DNA of 64,000 nt from Planctomonas sp. JC2975 (GCF_012985205.1 NZ_JABEKS010000001.1:1-64000), one strand, 5' to 3'; positions 26,678 through 37,180 are shown, counted from the first letter of the stretch. Made by a program: numbers and translations. Notes: generated from the sequence alone by a model not told the origin.

Positions 26678-29600
26678 CGATGCTCGACACGCTCTTCGGG
26701 CTCATCCCTGCGGCATCCCGAGGGCAGCAGTGGCTCGCCGAGGACCTGCAGCTGGTCAACTGGGGCGGCTACGACGGCGCCCACCGCGTGCGCTTCTCGC
26801 CAGGCGCGACGCTGTTGTGCGGCGGATCCGGCTCCGGCAAGTCTACGCTCATGGATGCCTACATCGCGCTCATGATGCCGCACACGACCCCGTTCAACGG
26901 AGCGTCGAACGGGGGAGTGACGGGACGTCCGCGCGGCGACGAGCAGCGCAACATCCTCTCCTATGCCCGCGGCAAGCTCGACGAGTCCCGCACGGAGGAC
27001 GGCACCAAGATGCGCGTGCTCCGCGGTGACGGAGTCGACACGTGGACAGCCGTCGCGATGACGTGGCTCGACCACGACGGCTCCCGGTTCACGGCGGTGC
27101 GCGCCTGGTACATCCCGGCTGGGGCCCGCGTGCTCGAGGAAACGGTGCGTGTGCGCGCCACCGCGGACGGCGACTTCGACCTCAGCTCCCTCGAGAAGGC
27201 GGCGGTGTTCCGCCTGTCGGACACCTCGCTGAAGGCTGCCGGCCTCGACCCGGTGGGCACCGATCGCGAGTTCTCGGCGCGACTTCACGCTGTGCTCGGC
27301 ATCGGTGCCGCCGGTGCCGGCGCCAAGGCGATGAGCCTGCTCGCGCGCATCCAGGCCGGGCAGCAGATCACGACCGTCGACGACCTGTACAAGCGCCTTG
27401 TACTCGAGGAGCCGGAGACCATGACGACGGCGGATGCCGTGGTCGCCCACTTCGACGAACTCGAGAGCACCCGGCAACGGATGCTCACCGCACGCCAGCA
27501 GGTCGCCGCGCTCGAACCGCTTCGCGAGCTGCGCGGCAAGATCGCCGCCGCCGACGAACGGGTGCGCGTGGTCGACGGGATCGGTGGATTCGGCGAACGG
27601 GACTCCCTCGCGTCACTCTGGCGGGCGCGTCGTCGGCTCGACCTGCTGCGGGAGGTCGAGGCCGAGCTTCGGACCCGCACGCACGACCTCGACCTCGCTC
27701 TGCGGGAGAAGCACGCACTGGCGGACGCCGCGGACTCGGAGCGCGAGGGACTGGCCGACCTGTTGCGTCAGTCCGGCGGAGATCGCCTCGAGACCGCGCA
27801 GCGCGAACTCCGGCAGATCGAGTCCAGGCTCGCAGGCGTGCAGCAGGCCCGACTGAGACTCGACGCGGACCTCGCGGCAGCCGACATCCGGGTAGCGAAT
27901 CGCGACGAGTTCCAGAAGCTCGTCGCGCTCGCGGGCACCGCACTGACCGACACGGATTCCAAGCGCGCAGCCCGAGGCGCCTTCGCCACCGCGATGTCCG
28001 CTCAGAAGGCGGCGGCCACGGAAGTGACCAGGCTCGAAGCTGAGCGGCAGCGCGTCACGGAGGGGCGCAGCAATGTTCCGCCGCACCTCCGCGACGCGCG
28101 CGACCTTCTCGCGTCCACAGCAGGACTCGAACCGGATGATCTCCCCTTCGTCGCGGAGCTCGTCGAGGTTCGCACCGAGTTCGAGCCTTGGCGCGAAGCG
28201 TTCAACCTGGCCCTCGGCGGTTTCGCCACCACGCTGCTGATCGATGTCGCTGAAATGGACCGGTTCCGTGCGGCGATCGACGCCGTGCGCACACCGGTGC
28301 GACTTCGCTACGAAGGCGTGCACACCGGACTGGACACCACGACCGGAGGTGACGGACGCACCCTTCCCGGCAGGCTGGACTACGCGACGACCCCGTTCAC
28401 CGGATGGCTGCAGGAGCGCCTCGAGAGCCGCTTCGACTTCGTCTGCGTCGACTCGCCGTCCGAGCTCTCCCGCCACCGCAATGCGTTGACGATCACTGGC
28501 CAGCTGTCGCAGGGCAGTGGCGGCGCACACGGTGGTCACGGCCGCGACAACGTGCTCGGTTTCTCCAACGAGCGTCGGCTGCGCGACCTCGATGCCGAGC
28601 TCGAGGCCGCGAGGATCCGCGTCGCGCAGGCGGTGTCGGCTGCCGCCTCAGAGGAGGAGCAGCTCGATGCCCTCGAAAGCAGACTCGCCCTGTACGCCAA
28701 GGTCACGGAGCTCACCTGGGAACAGGTCGATCTCGACACGGTCACCGCTGAGCGAGACAGGTGGACGGCGGTGCAGGACGACGTGGTGGCGGGCAATCCG
28801 GAGATCGCGCGCATCCAGACGCAGATCGCCGACGTGAAGGAACGCTCCGCAGGCCTGCAGCGGGACATCGGGCGGATGGAGTCCGAGCGCGAGAGCACCC
28901 AGGAGACGTGGGGCAGCGTCACCGACGACGTCGATGCGAGTCAGCGCGTGGTCGATGAGGCAGAGGATGCCGGACGGGAGCTCGACGGCGACCAAGGCGC
29001 GTACCTCGACGGACGGTTCACCCTGGGCGAGCAGGCTGCGTCGGCACAGGCATCCGCAGTGCTCGTGCGCTTCGACGCCGCGCTCGCCGACGCCGGTCAC
29101 CGTCTCGACGAGGACCGCCGCGCGGCCGTTCAGTCGTTCGGCGAGCACCGCGAATCGGTGCGCCGCATCATGCAGGGCTTCCTCGACCGCTGGCCGAACC
29201 CGAACCTGCTGCCGGATCCCGATACCTCGATGACCGACTTCGTGTCGCTTCTGGAAGCGCTGGAGGTCAGCGGCCTGCACCGGCTCGAGTCGGAGTGGCG
29301 GGACAGCCTGCTCAAGCTGTCCGGCAACGACCTCACGAACCTGGATTCGACCCTCAGCCGGTCGCTGCGCGAGATCCGCGAGCGTATCGAGCCGATCAAC
29401 CGCATCATGCAGGACCTGCCGTTCTACGACGACGGCCATCGCCTGCAGATCACGACCCGGGAGAACCAGTCGGAGGCCCGCAGACGATTCCGCAGGGAGC
29501 TGCGTGACGTTCGTGCACTCATCGATGCGGCCACGACCGACGACGAGCGAGAACAGGTCTATCGCCGCATGTCCCGTCTGATCGGTCGGATGCGCCGCTC

Positions 29601-30033
29601 GGCACCCGACTTCGCCGACCTCGTCGACGTGCGCAACCACGTGCGCGTGAGCGCAGAGCGGATCGACGCGCCGACCAAGCAGCACGTCGCCCTTTACGAC
29701 CACATCGGTGAGAAGTCGGGCGGCGAGTCGCAGGAGCTGATCGCCTTCATCGTGGGCGCCGCGCTGCGCTATCAGCTGGGCGATGCCGGATCCGAGCGAC
29801 CACGCTACGCACCCGTGTTCATGGACGAGGCGCTCATCAAGGCGGACGCGCACTTCACCAAGCGAGCGATCGGCGCCTGGCGCGGACTCGGATTCCAGCT
29901 CGTCATCGGTGCGCCGAACGACAAGTACAGCGCCATCGAGCCGCACGTCGACGTGGAGTACGACATCCTCAAGGACACGCGAGGGCGGTCGTGGGCGAAG
30001 CCGAAGATCGGGTTGCGGGAAGCGGTCGTGTGA
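26674..30033 (+). CDS. jetC: JetC/MksB-type SMC-like ATPase
   Basis: The 1119-aa ATPase has an N-terminal Walker A ([14 protein letters not shown]) and long Arg/Glu/Leu coiled coils on both sides of a hinge-like domain (roughly residues 470-640). The C-terminal head carries [18 protein letters not shown] (signature), [11 protein letters not shown] (Walker B) and GAPNDKYS. This is the MukB/SbcC-like motor of Wadjet and MksBEF condensins, which extrude DNA loops; in Wadjet the complex cleaves plasmids with JetD. GTG 26674 (GTGA overlap) is used; ATG 26680 is possible. No jetD follows. Confidence 0.92.
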   Translation: MTMLDTLFGLIPAASRGQQWLAEDLQLVNWGGYDGAHRVRFSPGATLLCGGSGSGKSTLMDAYIALMMPHTTPFNGASNGGVTGRPRGDEQRNILSYARGKLDESRTEDGTKMRVLRGDGVDTWTAVAMTWLDHDGSRFTAVRAWYIPAGARVLEETVRVRATADGDFDLSSLEKAAVFRLSDTSLKAAGLDPVGTDREFSARLHAVLGIGAAGAGAKAMSLLARIQAGQQITTVDDLYKRLVLEEPETMTTADAVVAHFDELESTRQRMLTARQQVAALEPLRELRGKIAAADERVRVVDGIGGFGERDSLASLWRARRRLDLLREVEAELRTRTHDLDLALREKHALADAADSEREGLADLLRQSGGDRLETAQRELRQIESRLAGVQQARLRLDADLAAADIRVANRDEFQKLVALAGTALTDTDSKRAARGAFATAMSAQKAAATEVTRLEAERQRVTEGRSNVPPHLRDARDLLASTAGLEPDDLPFVAELVEVRTEFEPWREAFNLALGGFATTLLIDVAEMDRFRAAIDAVRTPVRLRYEGVHTGLDTTTGGDGRTLPGRLDYATTPFTGWLQERLESRFDFVCVDSPSELSRHRNALTITGQLSQGSGGAHGGHGRDNVLGFSNERRLRDLDAELEAARIRVAQAVSAAASEEEQLDALESRLALYAKVTELTWEQVDLDTVTAERDRWTAVQDDVVAGNPEIARIQTQIADVKERSAGLQRDIGRMESERESTQETWGSVTDDVDASQRVVDEAEDAGRELDGDQGAYLDGRFTLGEQAASAQASAVLVRFDAALADAGHRLDEDRRAAVQSFGEHRESVRRIMQGFLDRWPNPNLLPDPDTSMTDFVSLLEALEVSGLHRLESEWRDSLLKLSGNDLTNLDSTLSRSLREIRERIEPINRIMQDLPFYDDGHRLQITTRENQSEARRRFRRELRDVRALIDAATTDDEREQVYRRMSRLIGRMRRSAPDFADLVDVRNHVRVSAERIDAPTKQHVALYDHIGEKSGGESQELIAFIVGAALRYQLGDAGSERPRYAPVFMDEALIKADAHFTKRAIGAWRGLGFQLVIGAPNDKYSAIEPHVDVEYDILKDTRGRSWAKPKIGLREAVV

Positions 30034-30091
30034 CACGACGATCGGCTGGGTGAAGTAGCGTCCAGAGGTCAGCGTCGACGGAATGAGGACC

Positions 30092-31678
30092 ATGGAACGC
30101 GGAACATCCGACAGCATCACGCAGCTCGAGACGAGCGACGACGCGGTGCAGCATCCCGAAGTGACGATCGCGGCCGGACGCGTGCGCGGCCGTTGGCGGC
30201 CGACCGGCGCAACCACGAGCGGCGGAGAGACGAGCAGCGGAGAGACGAGCAGCGGAGACGGTCCCGGCAGCAACACGATCGGCACACGCTCGGCGGCGTT
30301 CCTCGGGATCCCGTTCGCCGAGGCCCCGGTGGGGGAGTTGCGGTTCGCCGCTCCTGTGCCGAAGACCCCGTGGGATGGCGTGCTCGACGCAGTGGCGTTC
30401 GGTGCGACTGCGCAGCGCGGCGACCAGGGGGTGACGCTCATTCCCGAGCCGAGCATCCCCGGTGACTCCACTCTGAACGTGAACGTCTTCACGCCGGTGC
30501 CGGAGCCGGCGGAACAGAGCGCGGGGATGCCGGTGCTCGTGTGGATCCACGGCGGAGGCTACTTCGCCGGGTCGCCGGCGAGCCCGTGGTACGACGGCCG
30601 CGCCTTCAACCGCGACGGCGTCGTGACCGTGTCCATCTCGTACCGCCTCGGCTTCGACGGTTTCGGATGGATCTCGGATGCTCCTTCGAACCGCGGGGTG
30701 CGTGACTGGATGCTCGCGCTCGAGTGGGTGCAGCAGAACATCGCGGCATTCGGAGGCGATCCGTCGCGTGTCACGATCGCCGGCCAGTCCGCGGGAGGCG
30801 GCGCCGTCCTGACCCTCCTCGGCATGGAGAGCGCGCAGCACCTGTTCCATGGCGTCTACGCGCTGTCCGCCGCGCTCGCCGACGTGCAACCCGATCGCTC
30901 AGAGGAGTTCGGTCGCATGATGGCGGCTCGGGCCGGCGTCGAGCCGACTCGTGCCGGGTGGTCCGCATTGTCAGAGGAGCGTGTTCTCGACGTGCAGAAG
31001 AAGGCGACCGAACTGGGGGCGGACGCGCTGGACTCCGTTCTCGACGACGGCCTGCCGCTGGGACCCGCCGTGGACGGCGAACTCATCCTGCGTCCGACCC
31101 CGGAATCGTTCCGCGTCGGCGTCGGCGCCGACAAACCACTCGTGCTCGGCACAGCCGACGACGAGTTCACGATGGCGGTCACCGATGCTGCCGCGGCGCT
31201 GCGGTGGGTCACGAAGGGCGGGCTGCTTCGACGGCTCGGCGTGCCGAAATCCGAGCGCAAGGCGTATCTCAGGGCGAACGCCGACGTGGTCGCCAAAGGC
31301 AAGGTGCGGCTGGCGGGCCGTTTGCTGACCGACCGGGTGTTCCGTGCGGGTGTGCTGAGAGTTCTCGCCGCGCGAGGCGAGGCGCCCACCTGGGCGTACC
31401 GCTTCGCCTGGCCATCAGGCCACTTCGGTTTCGCGGAGCACTGCCTCGACGTCCCGTTCTTCTTCGACTGCCTCGACGGCCCTTCCATCGAGCCGCTCGC
31501 CGGACCGACACCACCGCAGGCGTTGGCCGACACCGTGCATCGCGGGGCGGTCTCCTTTATCGTCGACGGCGAGCCGGGATGGCATCGGTACGACGAGGCA
31601 CAGCGCATCACACGGGTGTTCGATACGCCCACGCGCGACGTCTCCGACGCATACGCCTCGGTGCGTCCACTCGTCTGA
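30092..31678 (+). CDS. Type-B carboxylesterase, no signal peptide
   Basis: The 528-aa protein is a carboxylesterase/lipase of the COesterase family. It shows the oxyanion loop VLVWIHGGGYFAG and the nucleophile elbow IAGQSAGGGAV; an acid and a C-terminal His (around FAEHCLDV) are plausible. No signal peptide is visible, so it is likely cytoplasmic. Residues ~40-60 contain a GGETSSGETSSGD stretch encoded by two perfect 15-bp repeats (30224-30253). ATG 30092 follows GAGG; ATG 30083 is the alternative. It lies 58 bases after jetC and is possibly in the same transcript, though no functional link is evident. Confidence 0.92.
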   Translation: MERGTSDSITQLETSDDAVQHPEVTIAAGRVRGRWRPTGATTSGGETSSGETSSGDGPGSNTIGTRSAAFLGIPFAEAPVGELRFAAPVPKTPWDGVLDAVAFGATAQRGDQGVTLIPEPSIPGDSTLNVNVFTPVPEPAEQSAGMPVLVWIHGGGYFAGSPASPWYDGRAFNRDGVVTVSISYRLGFDGFGWISDAPSNRGVRDWMLALEWVQQNIAAFGGDPSRVTIAGQSAGGGAVLTLLGMESAQHLFHGVYALSAALADVQPDRSEEFGRMMAARAGVEPTRAGWSALSEERVLDVQKKATELGADALDSVLDDGLPLGPAVDGELILRPTPESFRVGVGADKPLVLGTADDEFTMAVTDAAAALRWVTKGGLLRRLGVPKSERKAYLRANADVVAKGKVRLAGRLLTDRVFRAGVLRVLAARGEAPTWAYRFAWPSGHFGFAEHCLDVPFFFDCLDGPSIEPLAGPTPPQALADTVHRGAVSFIVDGEPGWHRYDEAQRITRVFDTPTRDVSDAYASVRPLV

Positions 31679-31726
31679 GGAACGCGCGCTAGGCGGCCGG
31701 CCACGTCCTCTTGGCGATGCGCCGGC

Positions 31727-31806
31727 GAGGGCAGGGACATCCGCGGAGGATGCCCGTGCCCTCGTTCCGTCGACGGACCGGCTGCGTCGGACCGCAGCGT
31801 CCGTCG
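31727..31806. terminator. Two-hairpin bidirectional terminator between convergent esterases
   Basis: The first hairpin pairs GAGGGCAGGGACATCC (31727-31742) with 31748-31763 (14 of 16 matches, loop GCGGA). The second pairs CGACGGAC (31771-31778) with GTCCGTCG (31799-31806), with an inner GCTGCG/CGCAGC stem. The pair occupies the 158-base gap between two converging genes. Confidence 0.65.
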
Positions 31807-31836
31807 GCGCTCTTCGGCTGTCGGGGAGCCGAGCCT

Positions 31837-33519
31837 CTACCAGCCGGTGGTCAGAGCGACACCCGCCCAGAACCCGCAGTGATGCGTGCTCGCGAAGTCG
31901 GTCTCCAGCCTCGGTGCCGGCGCCACGAGGGAGAGCACCCTGTGCTGCAGGATGCCGAACTTCGGCCACTGCTGCGTCGCGGTCGCGGGTGACCCCGTCG
32001 CGGCGAACTGCGACCACGCACCCCGCATCGTCGTTGCGAGCTGCTCCTGATCGGCGGACAGCGTTCCGGGGAGCGCGTTCGCCAGATCGAACAGGTACTG
32101 CAGTTCGGAGTCGTGCGTTGCGGCAGACGGGGCGCCCAACGAGTCAGGCAGATCGCGCCACGGGGCGTTCGCGTCGTTGAACTCGTAGCCGTACGTCGGC
32201 GTCCACAGCGAGGCCACGGAGTCCAGCGCATAGGCCGTGCAGGCGAAGTTCGCATCCGACGCGGCGGCGCTGTAGGCGTGGTTCGGCGTGGCGTACGCCG
32301 ACAGCGGGTACTGCGCAGCGATCCGGTTCGCGACCGATGTCGAGACGCCGAACGACGAGGAGATCGTCGACACGTAGTTGGACGCCGTGACCGGGCTCGG
32401 CCCCGACAGCGGCACCGTCGCACCCTTCTGCACGCTGACGCCGATCTCCGTGAAGATGCGCTCCTCGCTGGTGTTCGACCCGTTGATGATCGGCACCCGG
32501 TTGAAGTCGCCGGTGGCGATCGCGGTCCCGACCGACTGCTTCACGACGGCGCCGTCGACGACGCCCGGCGTGATCGACAGTGGCTGGTGCGCGACGAGCT
32601 CGTCGACCGGCACGCTGCGCAGGCAGTCGGCGCTCTGGTCGGAGCAGCCGAGGGCCGTGGCTGTCGCCGTGCCCTCCGCCTCGGCCTGGGCCAGCGACTT
32701 CTGCTTCGGTGCGAACGCGCCGCTCTCGACGACGGCGCGCTGGAACAGACCCGTGGCACCCGGCGAGACGAGCTGCTGGAGCACCGAGAGACCGCCGGCC
32801 GACTGTCCGGCGATGGTGACGTCGTGGGCATTGCCGCCGAACGCGGCGATGTTGGTCTGCACCCAACGCAGTGCTGCCTGCTGATCCATCAGGCCGTAGT
32901 TGCCTGCTGTGCCGTGATCGGCCAGTGCCGGGTGGGCGAGGAATCCGAGGAGACCGAGCCGGTAGTTGATCGTGACGACGACGGCCCCCGTCGAGGCGAG
33001 CTTGTCGGCGTTGTAGTCGGCACCCTCTCCGAACTCGAATCCGCCGCCGTGGATCCATACGATGACCGGCAGCGGCGCACCGCTCGTGGTGGCTGGAGCC
33101 GTCACGTTGAGGTAGAGGCAGTCCTCACTCGAGCCGTTCGGGCTCGCAGGAGCCTGAGGGCAGACGGGCGAGTACGTAGACGCATCCCGAACGCCCCACC
33201 AGTGAGCGACGGGCTGCGGCGCTTGCCAGCGCAGGTCTCCGGTGGGCGGTGCCGCATACGGCACGCCCCTGAACTCCCGCACGCCGCCGGTGCCGACACC
33301 GTGAAGGGCACCCGCGTCGGTGGTGACTGTCAGCGGAGCGGATGTCGCCCCTGCGGCATGCGCAGACGCCGGCCCCGCGACAGCGAGCGCTGCGATCACG
33401 GCCGCGAGCACCGCCAAGACTAGGGCGATCCGGCGACGCGCGCCGGGCATCGAGACGGCGCGAACGATCGCCGCCGTGGACTGGGTCGGTGGAGCCTGTG
33501 GATATCCGATGTGGTTCAT
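31837..33519 (-). CDS. Secreted type-B carboxylesterase
   Basis: The ~560-aa enzyme has an N-terminal signal peptide (basic GARRRIALVL, hydrophobic core, then AGPASAHA). The catalytic core shows VIVWIHGGGFEFGEG, the elbow TIAGQSAGGLS and Glu in NGSNTSEERIF. Several cysteine pairs (VCPQ, EDCLYLNV, LGCSDQSADC) suggest disulfides in an exported enzyme. The start is uncertain: ATG 33519, GTG 33528, or ATG 33450 just before the signal core. It is convergent with the other esterase, but the two differ in localisation and sequence. Confidence 0.9.
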   Translation of the reverse strand: MNHIGYPQAPPTQSTAAIVRAVSMPGARRRIALVLAVLAAVIAALAVAGPASAHAAGATSAPLTVTTDAGALHGVGTGGVREFRGVPYAAPPTGDLRWQAPQPVAHWWGVRDASTYSPVCPQAPASPNGSSEDCLYLNVTAPATTSGAPLPVIVWIHGGGFEFGEGADYNADKLASTGAVVVTINYRLGLLGFLAHPALADHGTAGNYGLMDQQAALRWVQTNIAAFGGNAHDVTIAGQSAGGLSVLQQLVSPGATGLFQRAVVESGAFAPKQKSLAQAEAEGTATATALGCSDQSADCLRSVPVDELVAHQPLSITPGVVDGAVVKQSVGTAIATGDFNRVPIINGSNTSEERIFTEIGVSVQKGATVPLSGPSPVTASNYVSTISSSFGVSTSVANRIAAQYPLSAYATPNHAYSAAASDANFACTAYALDSVASLWTPTYGYEFNDANAPWRDLPDSLGAPSAATHDSELQYLFDLANALPGTLSADQEQLATTMRGAWSQFAATGSPATATQQWPKFGILQHRVLSLVAPAPRLETDFASTHHCGFWAGVALTTGW

Positions 33520-33647
33520 ATCGACCACGATGGCGGCCCGGAGGTTTCAGAATCGCCTGGGTCGCACCCGGGCGGGCACCCCGGGTTCCACCGGGCAGAC
33601 GCCCGTGACCGCCAGGGCATCTACCGTTCAGCCGGCGCTCGGGAAAC

Positions 33648-36554
33648 CTACCGACCGAGCGCGCCCGCGAGCTGTCGCCGCGAGGTGATGCCCAGCTTCG
33701 TGAAGACCTTGCGCAGGTGCCACTCGACCGTGCGCGGGCTGAGGTAGAGCTGCGCGCCGATCTCGGGGTTGGTGCCTCCGCCGGCGGCCAGTGCGGCGAT
33801 CTGCATCTCCTGCGACGTGAGGTCTTCCAGCGGATCCGCGCTGCGCCGGTGCACGGTCTCACCCGTCGCGAAGAGCTCCCGACGGGCGCGCTCGGCGAAT
33901 CCGATGATGCCCATGTCGCTGAGCATCGCGTGCGCCAGGCGCAGCTGATCCCTTGCCTCGACCCGACGGTTCGCACGACGCAGCCATTCCCCGTAGACGA
34001 GGTGCGAGCGGGCGAGGGTCGCGCGCTGTCCGGTTCTGCCCAGCAGTTCGATCGAGCGCAGGTAGAGGCGTTCCGCGTCGGCGTCGTCGGCTGCGAGCGC
34101 GGAAGACCTGGCTGCGACGCCGAGCGCCCAATCGGTGGCACAGGCATCCGCGATGTCGTTGAGACGCGCGACCGCTGCCGCTGCTTCGGCGGTATTGCCC
34201 GTGCGCACGGCGGCCTCGATGCGCTCCGGCAGGATCCAGGCGGCGAGCCCTACGTCGAACGGATGGCCGGCGACATCGCTTGTCGCGTCGAAGGCATCGC
34301 TGTAGCGGCCCAGCGCGTTGAGGAGCATGCCGCCACCGCACGCGATGGAGATGAGCCATTGACCTTCTCCGCGTCGGTACACGTCGTCGCGCGGAGCGTC
34401 GATGATCTGCAGCGCTGCCGCGTCATCGCCCCTGAAGGTGTACAGCCACAGCATGCGGTTCATGATCGGGAGGGCGTCGGTGGCCTGGATGATGGCCTGC
34501 ACCGAATACGCGAGTGATTCGGCCGTGCTCATCCTGCCGCTCCACATCAGCGCGGAGAATCGCTCGGACATGGCCATCGGAAGCTGCGCAAGGGCGCCGC
34601 TGCGGTAGCTCTGCTGCAGTTGCAGCGCGGTGAACTCGTCGTAGGCGACGTCGTCGGAGAGAATGCGCGCCGCGAGGCTGCCGAGGGCGAGCCAATGCAG
34701 GCCGTCGTCGTCGACCGCATCGATGCCGAGGCCGCGTCGCAGCACGTGCAATGGCGGACCGCCGGAGTCGACCGGTTCTGCGGGAGGCAGCTGGTCGGCG
34801 GCGGGATCCTGCACGGAAGCGTCGACCGCGAGCGGCGCATCCTCGGCACCGGCGCGAGCCGTCGCGTCGCGCACCGTGCTCGTCAGGGTGCGCAGCGACG
34901 TGCGGAGCAGGGGAGCTCCGGCTTCGTATCCTTCGGTGACCAGCACGGCGATGCTCCGAAGGGTTTCCCAGGCGGCTTCGGTGGCCGGCAGTTGGGGGTC
35001 GGCCGGCGCGTGGAGGATCGCGGCCGCGACGTCGCGCAGGTCGACGCCGACCGCGAGAGACCCCGAGCTGAACGCCGCGGCGACAGCGTCCGCGTAGATC
35101 GCGATGGATGCCTCCGGGTCGTGCGGCGCAAGCCGCTCCGCTGCCCTCAGAAGCAGTCGGGGCGCATCCTTTCCCCGCGTCACGGCGTGCGCCACCCTGG
35201 CCCTCACGAGCTCGGCTCGGGCCCGCTGGTGGTCGTCGAGCTGCGCGGGGGTCGCGAGCTCGAGGAGCGTCAGGGCGTCGGATGTCGCGCCGGCGCGGAA
35301 CTTGTCCTCGGCCGCCATGAGCGCGCGCCGCGCCCGGATGTTCGGGTCGGGCGTCAGTTCGACGGCCCGCTGATGGAAAGCGGCGCCGGCAGCGAGTCCG
35401 CCGCGGGCCTGCGCGCGTCGCGCGGATCGCACGAGGTCGGCCGCGACCTCCTCGTCGAAGCCGACCACGGCCTCTGCCCGATGCCACGCACGGCGATCCG
35501 GATCGGTGACGGGGTCGGTCGCTTCGGCAAGCGCTCGGTGCGCTTCAGCGATCTGTTCGGGTGTCGCGGCGCGCAGCGCTGCCGAACGCATCAGCGGATG
35601 CCGGAACCGCAGCTTCACTCCCACGTCGAGGAGTCCGTCGTGCATGGCTGGAGTCAGAGCGTCGGCCGTGACGCCCACGTGTTCAGCGGCCTTCAACACG
35701 AGGCCGGGGTCGCCGACCGGCTCCACGGCCGCCACCGCCAGAATGCGCCTGGTCGCCTCGGGCAGCGCTTCGATGCGCCGCACGTAGCCGCCCTCGATGC
35801 GGCTGCCCATGCCCGGCGCCGCGGAAAGGCCGAATCCGCCCGCGATGTCGGCCGGGCTGAGACCACGGGAGAGCTCGGTGAGGGCGAGTGGATTGCCTGC
35901 GGTCTCCGCCACGATCCGATCGCGCACGGCGACGTCGATCGGCCCGGCGAGCACCGAATCGAGGAGGCTGCGCGCATCCGCCTCGGCGAGACCGCCGACC
36001 ACGAGGGTCTCGATTCCCGCGAACGTCGGATCCTCGCTCGGGTCTCGCACCGCGAACACGATGCCGACGGACTCCGCGACCAGCCTCCTGGCGACGAACG
36101 CGAGAGTCTGGCGCGAAGCGAGGTCGAGCCATTGGGCGTCGTCGACCAGGCAGACCAATGGCTTGTCGGCCGCGGCCGCGGAGAAGAGGTTGAGCACCGC
36201 GAGCCCGACGAGGAAGCGGTCCGGCGCGCCGCCGGATTGCACGCCGAGCGCGACGCCGAGGGCGGTCGCCTGCGGGGCCGTGAGCGCATCCAGGTGGTCG
36301 AGCAACGGTGCGCACAGCTGGTGCAGTCCTGCGTAGGCCAGTTCGACCTCGGACTCCACGCCGAACGCCTTGACCACCCGGCATCCGGACGCGCGCGACG
36401 CCACGTGCTCGACAAGAGCCGATTTGCCGACACCGGCTTCGCCGCGGATGACGAGCGACCGGCTCTGACCGCCGCGCAGGCTCGAGATCAGGTGGTCGAG
36501 GAGTTGGGTCTCGGTTCGTCGTCCGAGGAGAGTCGATGCACGTGCCGATGCCAC
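33648..36554 (-). CDS. LuxR family (LAL-type) transcriptional regulator
   Basis: The 968-aa protein starts LLGRRTETQLLDHLISSLRGG with Walker A GEAGVGKS and Walker B LVCLVDDAQWLD. A helical/TPR-like middle of ~600 residues follows. The C-terminal LuxR helix-turn-helix (LTSQEMQIAALAAGGGTNPEIGAQLYLSPRTVEWH) ends the protein. This is the MalT-like LAL architecture: ATP- and effector-dependent activators. GTG 36554 puts the ATPase domain at the N-terminus. A SnoaL-like gene ends 31 bases upstream on the same strand, so they may form an operon. The effector is unknown. The 128 bases between 33519 and 33648 show no clear element. Confidence 0.92.
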   Translation of the reverse strand: MASARASTLLGRRTETQLLDHLISSLRGGQSRSLVIRGEAGVGKSALVEHVASRASGCRVVKAFGVESEVELAYAGLHQLCAPLLDHLDALTAPQATALGVALGVQSGGAPDRFLVGLAVLNLFSAAAADKPLVCLVDDAQWLDLASRQTLAFVARRLVAESVGIVFAVRDPSEDPTFAGIETLVVGGLAEADARSLLDSVLAGPIDVAVRDRIVAETAGNPLALTELSRGLSPADIAGGFGLSAAPGMGSRIEGGYVRRIEALPEATRRILAVAAVEPVGDPGLVLKAAEHVGVTADALTPAMHDGLLDVGVKLRFRHPLMRSAALRAATPEQIAEAHRALAEATDPVTDPDRRAWHRAEAVVGFDEEVAADLVRSARRAQARGGLAAGAAFHQRAVELTPDPNIRARRALMAAEDKFRAGATSDALTLLELATPAQLDDHQRARAELVRARVAHAVTRGKDAPRLLLRAAERLAPHDPEASIAIYADAVAAAFSSGSLAVGVDLRDVAAAILHAPADPQLPATEAAWETLRSIAVLVTEGYEAGAPLLRTSLRTLTSTVRDATARAGAEDAPLAVDASVQDPAADQLPPAEPVDSGGPPLHVLRRGLGIDAVDDDGLHWLALGSLAARILSDDVAYDEFTALQLQQSYRSGALAQLPMAMSERFSALMWSGRMSTAESLAYSVQAIIQATDALPIMNRMLWLYTFRGDDAAALQIIDAPRDDVYRRGEGQWLISIACGGGMLLNALGRYSDAFDATSDVAGHPFDVGLAAWILPERIEAAVRTGNTAEAAAAVARLNDIADACATDWALGVAARSSALAADDADAERLYLRSIELLGRTGQRATLARSHLVYGEWLRRANRRVEARDQLRLAHAMLSDMGIIGFAERARRELFATGETVHRRSADPLEDLTSQEMQIAALAAGGGTNPEIGAQLYLSPRTVEWHLRKVFTKLGITSRRQLAGALGR

Positions 36555-36585
36555 GACCCGATAGTAGTGGCGGCTGAAACCGCTC

Positions 36586-37056
36586 TCATCCGGGTTCGCC
36601 CAGCTCGAGCAGCAACCGCGTGAACTCGAGGGACCGGATCCGCCATGCAGCTCCGTCCCGCTCGTAGGCGGCCAGAACGTATCCGCGACCATTGGCGCGT
36701 CGTCGGCCGCCGTCACCGCCCGTCCGCACCGCCAGGTGCTCGAACGCCCACACGCCCTCCGCTCGGTGCGGCGTGTGGATCGTGAGCTCCTCGAGGCAGG
36801 CGGTGAGCACCAGCACCGCGTCGCTGTAGCGCTCGGCGAGGGTGCTTCCGATGTGCGGGGCATCCGCGAAGCAGACCAGTTCGCCGTCGTCGCCGTAGGC
36901 GCGGATCTGCCCGGCGGGAGCGAAGAGCCGGTCGAGGTCGTCCCATGCACTCATCGCGACGTAGCGGCAGAAGCGTGCCTGCAGCTCGCGGAGGCTCTCC
37001 CTGTCGACGAGTCGTTCCAGTGCGTCGGGATGTTCGGCGGGGCGCACGGAGACCAT
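36586..37056 (-). CDS. SnoaL-like / NTF2-fold protein
   Basis: The 156-aa protein has the SnoaL_4 pattern. It starts with an ALERLVDRESLRELQARFCRYV helix, then WDDLDRLFAPAGQIRAYG, and ends RDGAAWRIRSLEFTRL. Such NTF2 folds act as small isomerases, cyclases or hydrolases, or as ligand binders; the activity is unknown here. ATG 37056 is used. The downstream LAL regulator starts 32 bases later. Confidence 0.82.
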   Translation of the reverse strand: MVSVRPAEHPDALERLVDRESLRELQARFCRYVAMSAWDDLDRLFAPAGQIRAYGDDGELVCFADAPHIGSTLAERYSDAVLVLTACLEELTIHTPHRAEGVWAFEHLAVRTGGDGGRRRANGRGYVLAAYERDGAAWRIRSLEFTRLLLELGEPG

Positions 37057-37180
37057 GGGGTCCTTTCACGAGGGGGATGCTTCGACCATCCCGCGCCGCG
37101 GCCCTCCACCGCGCCCGTGCATCTCCCTGGGATCACCACGGGACGCCGAGTCGCAGCCGAGCACGCTGCATCGTGGGTCG

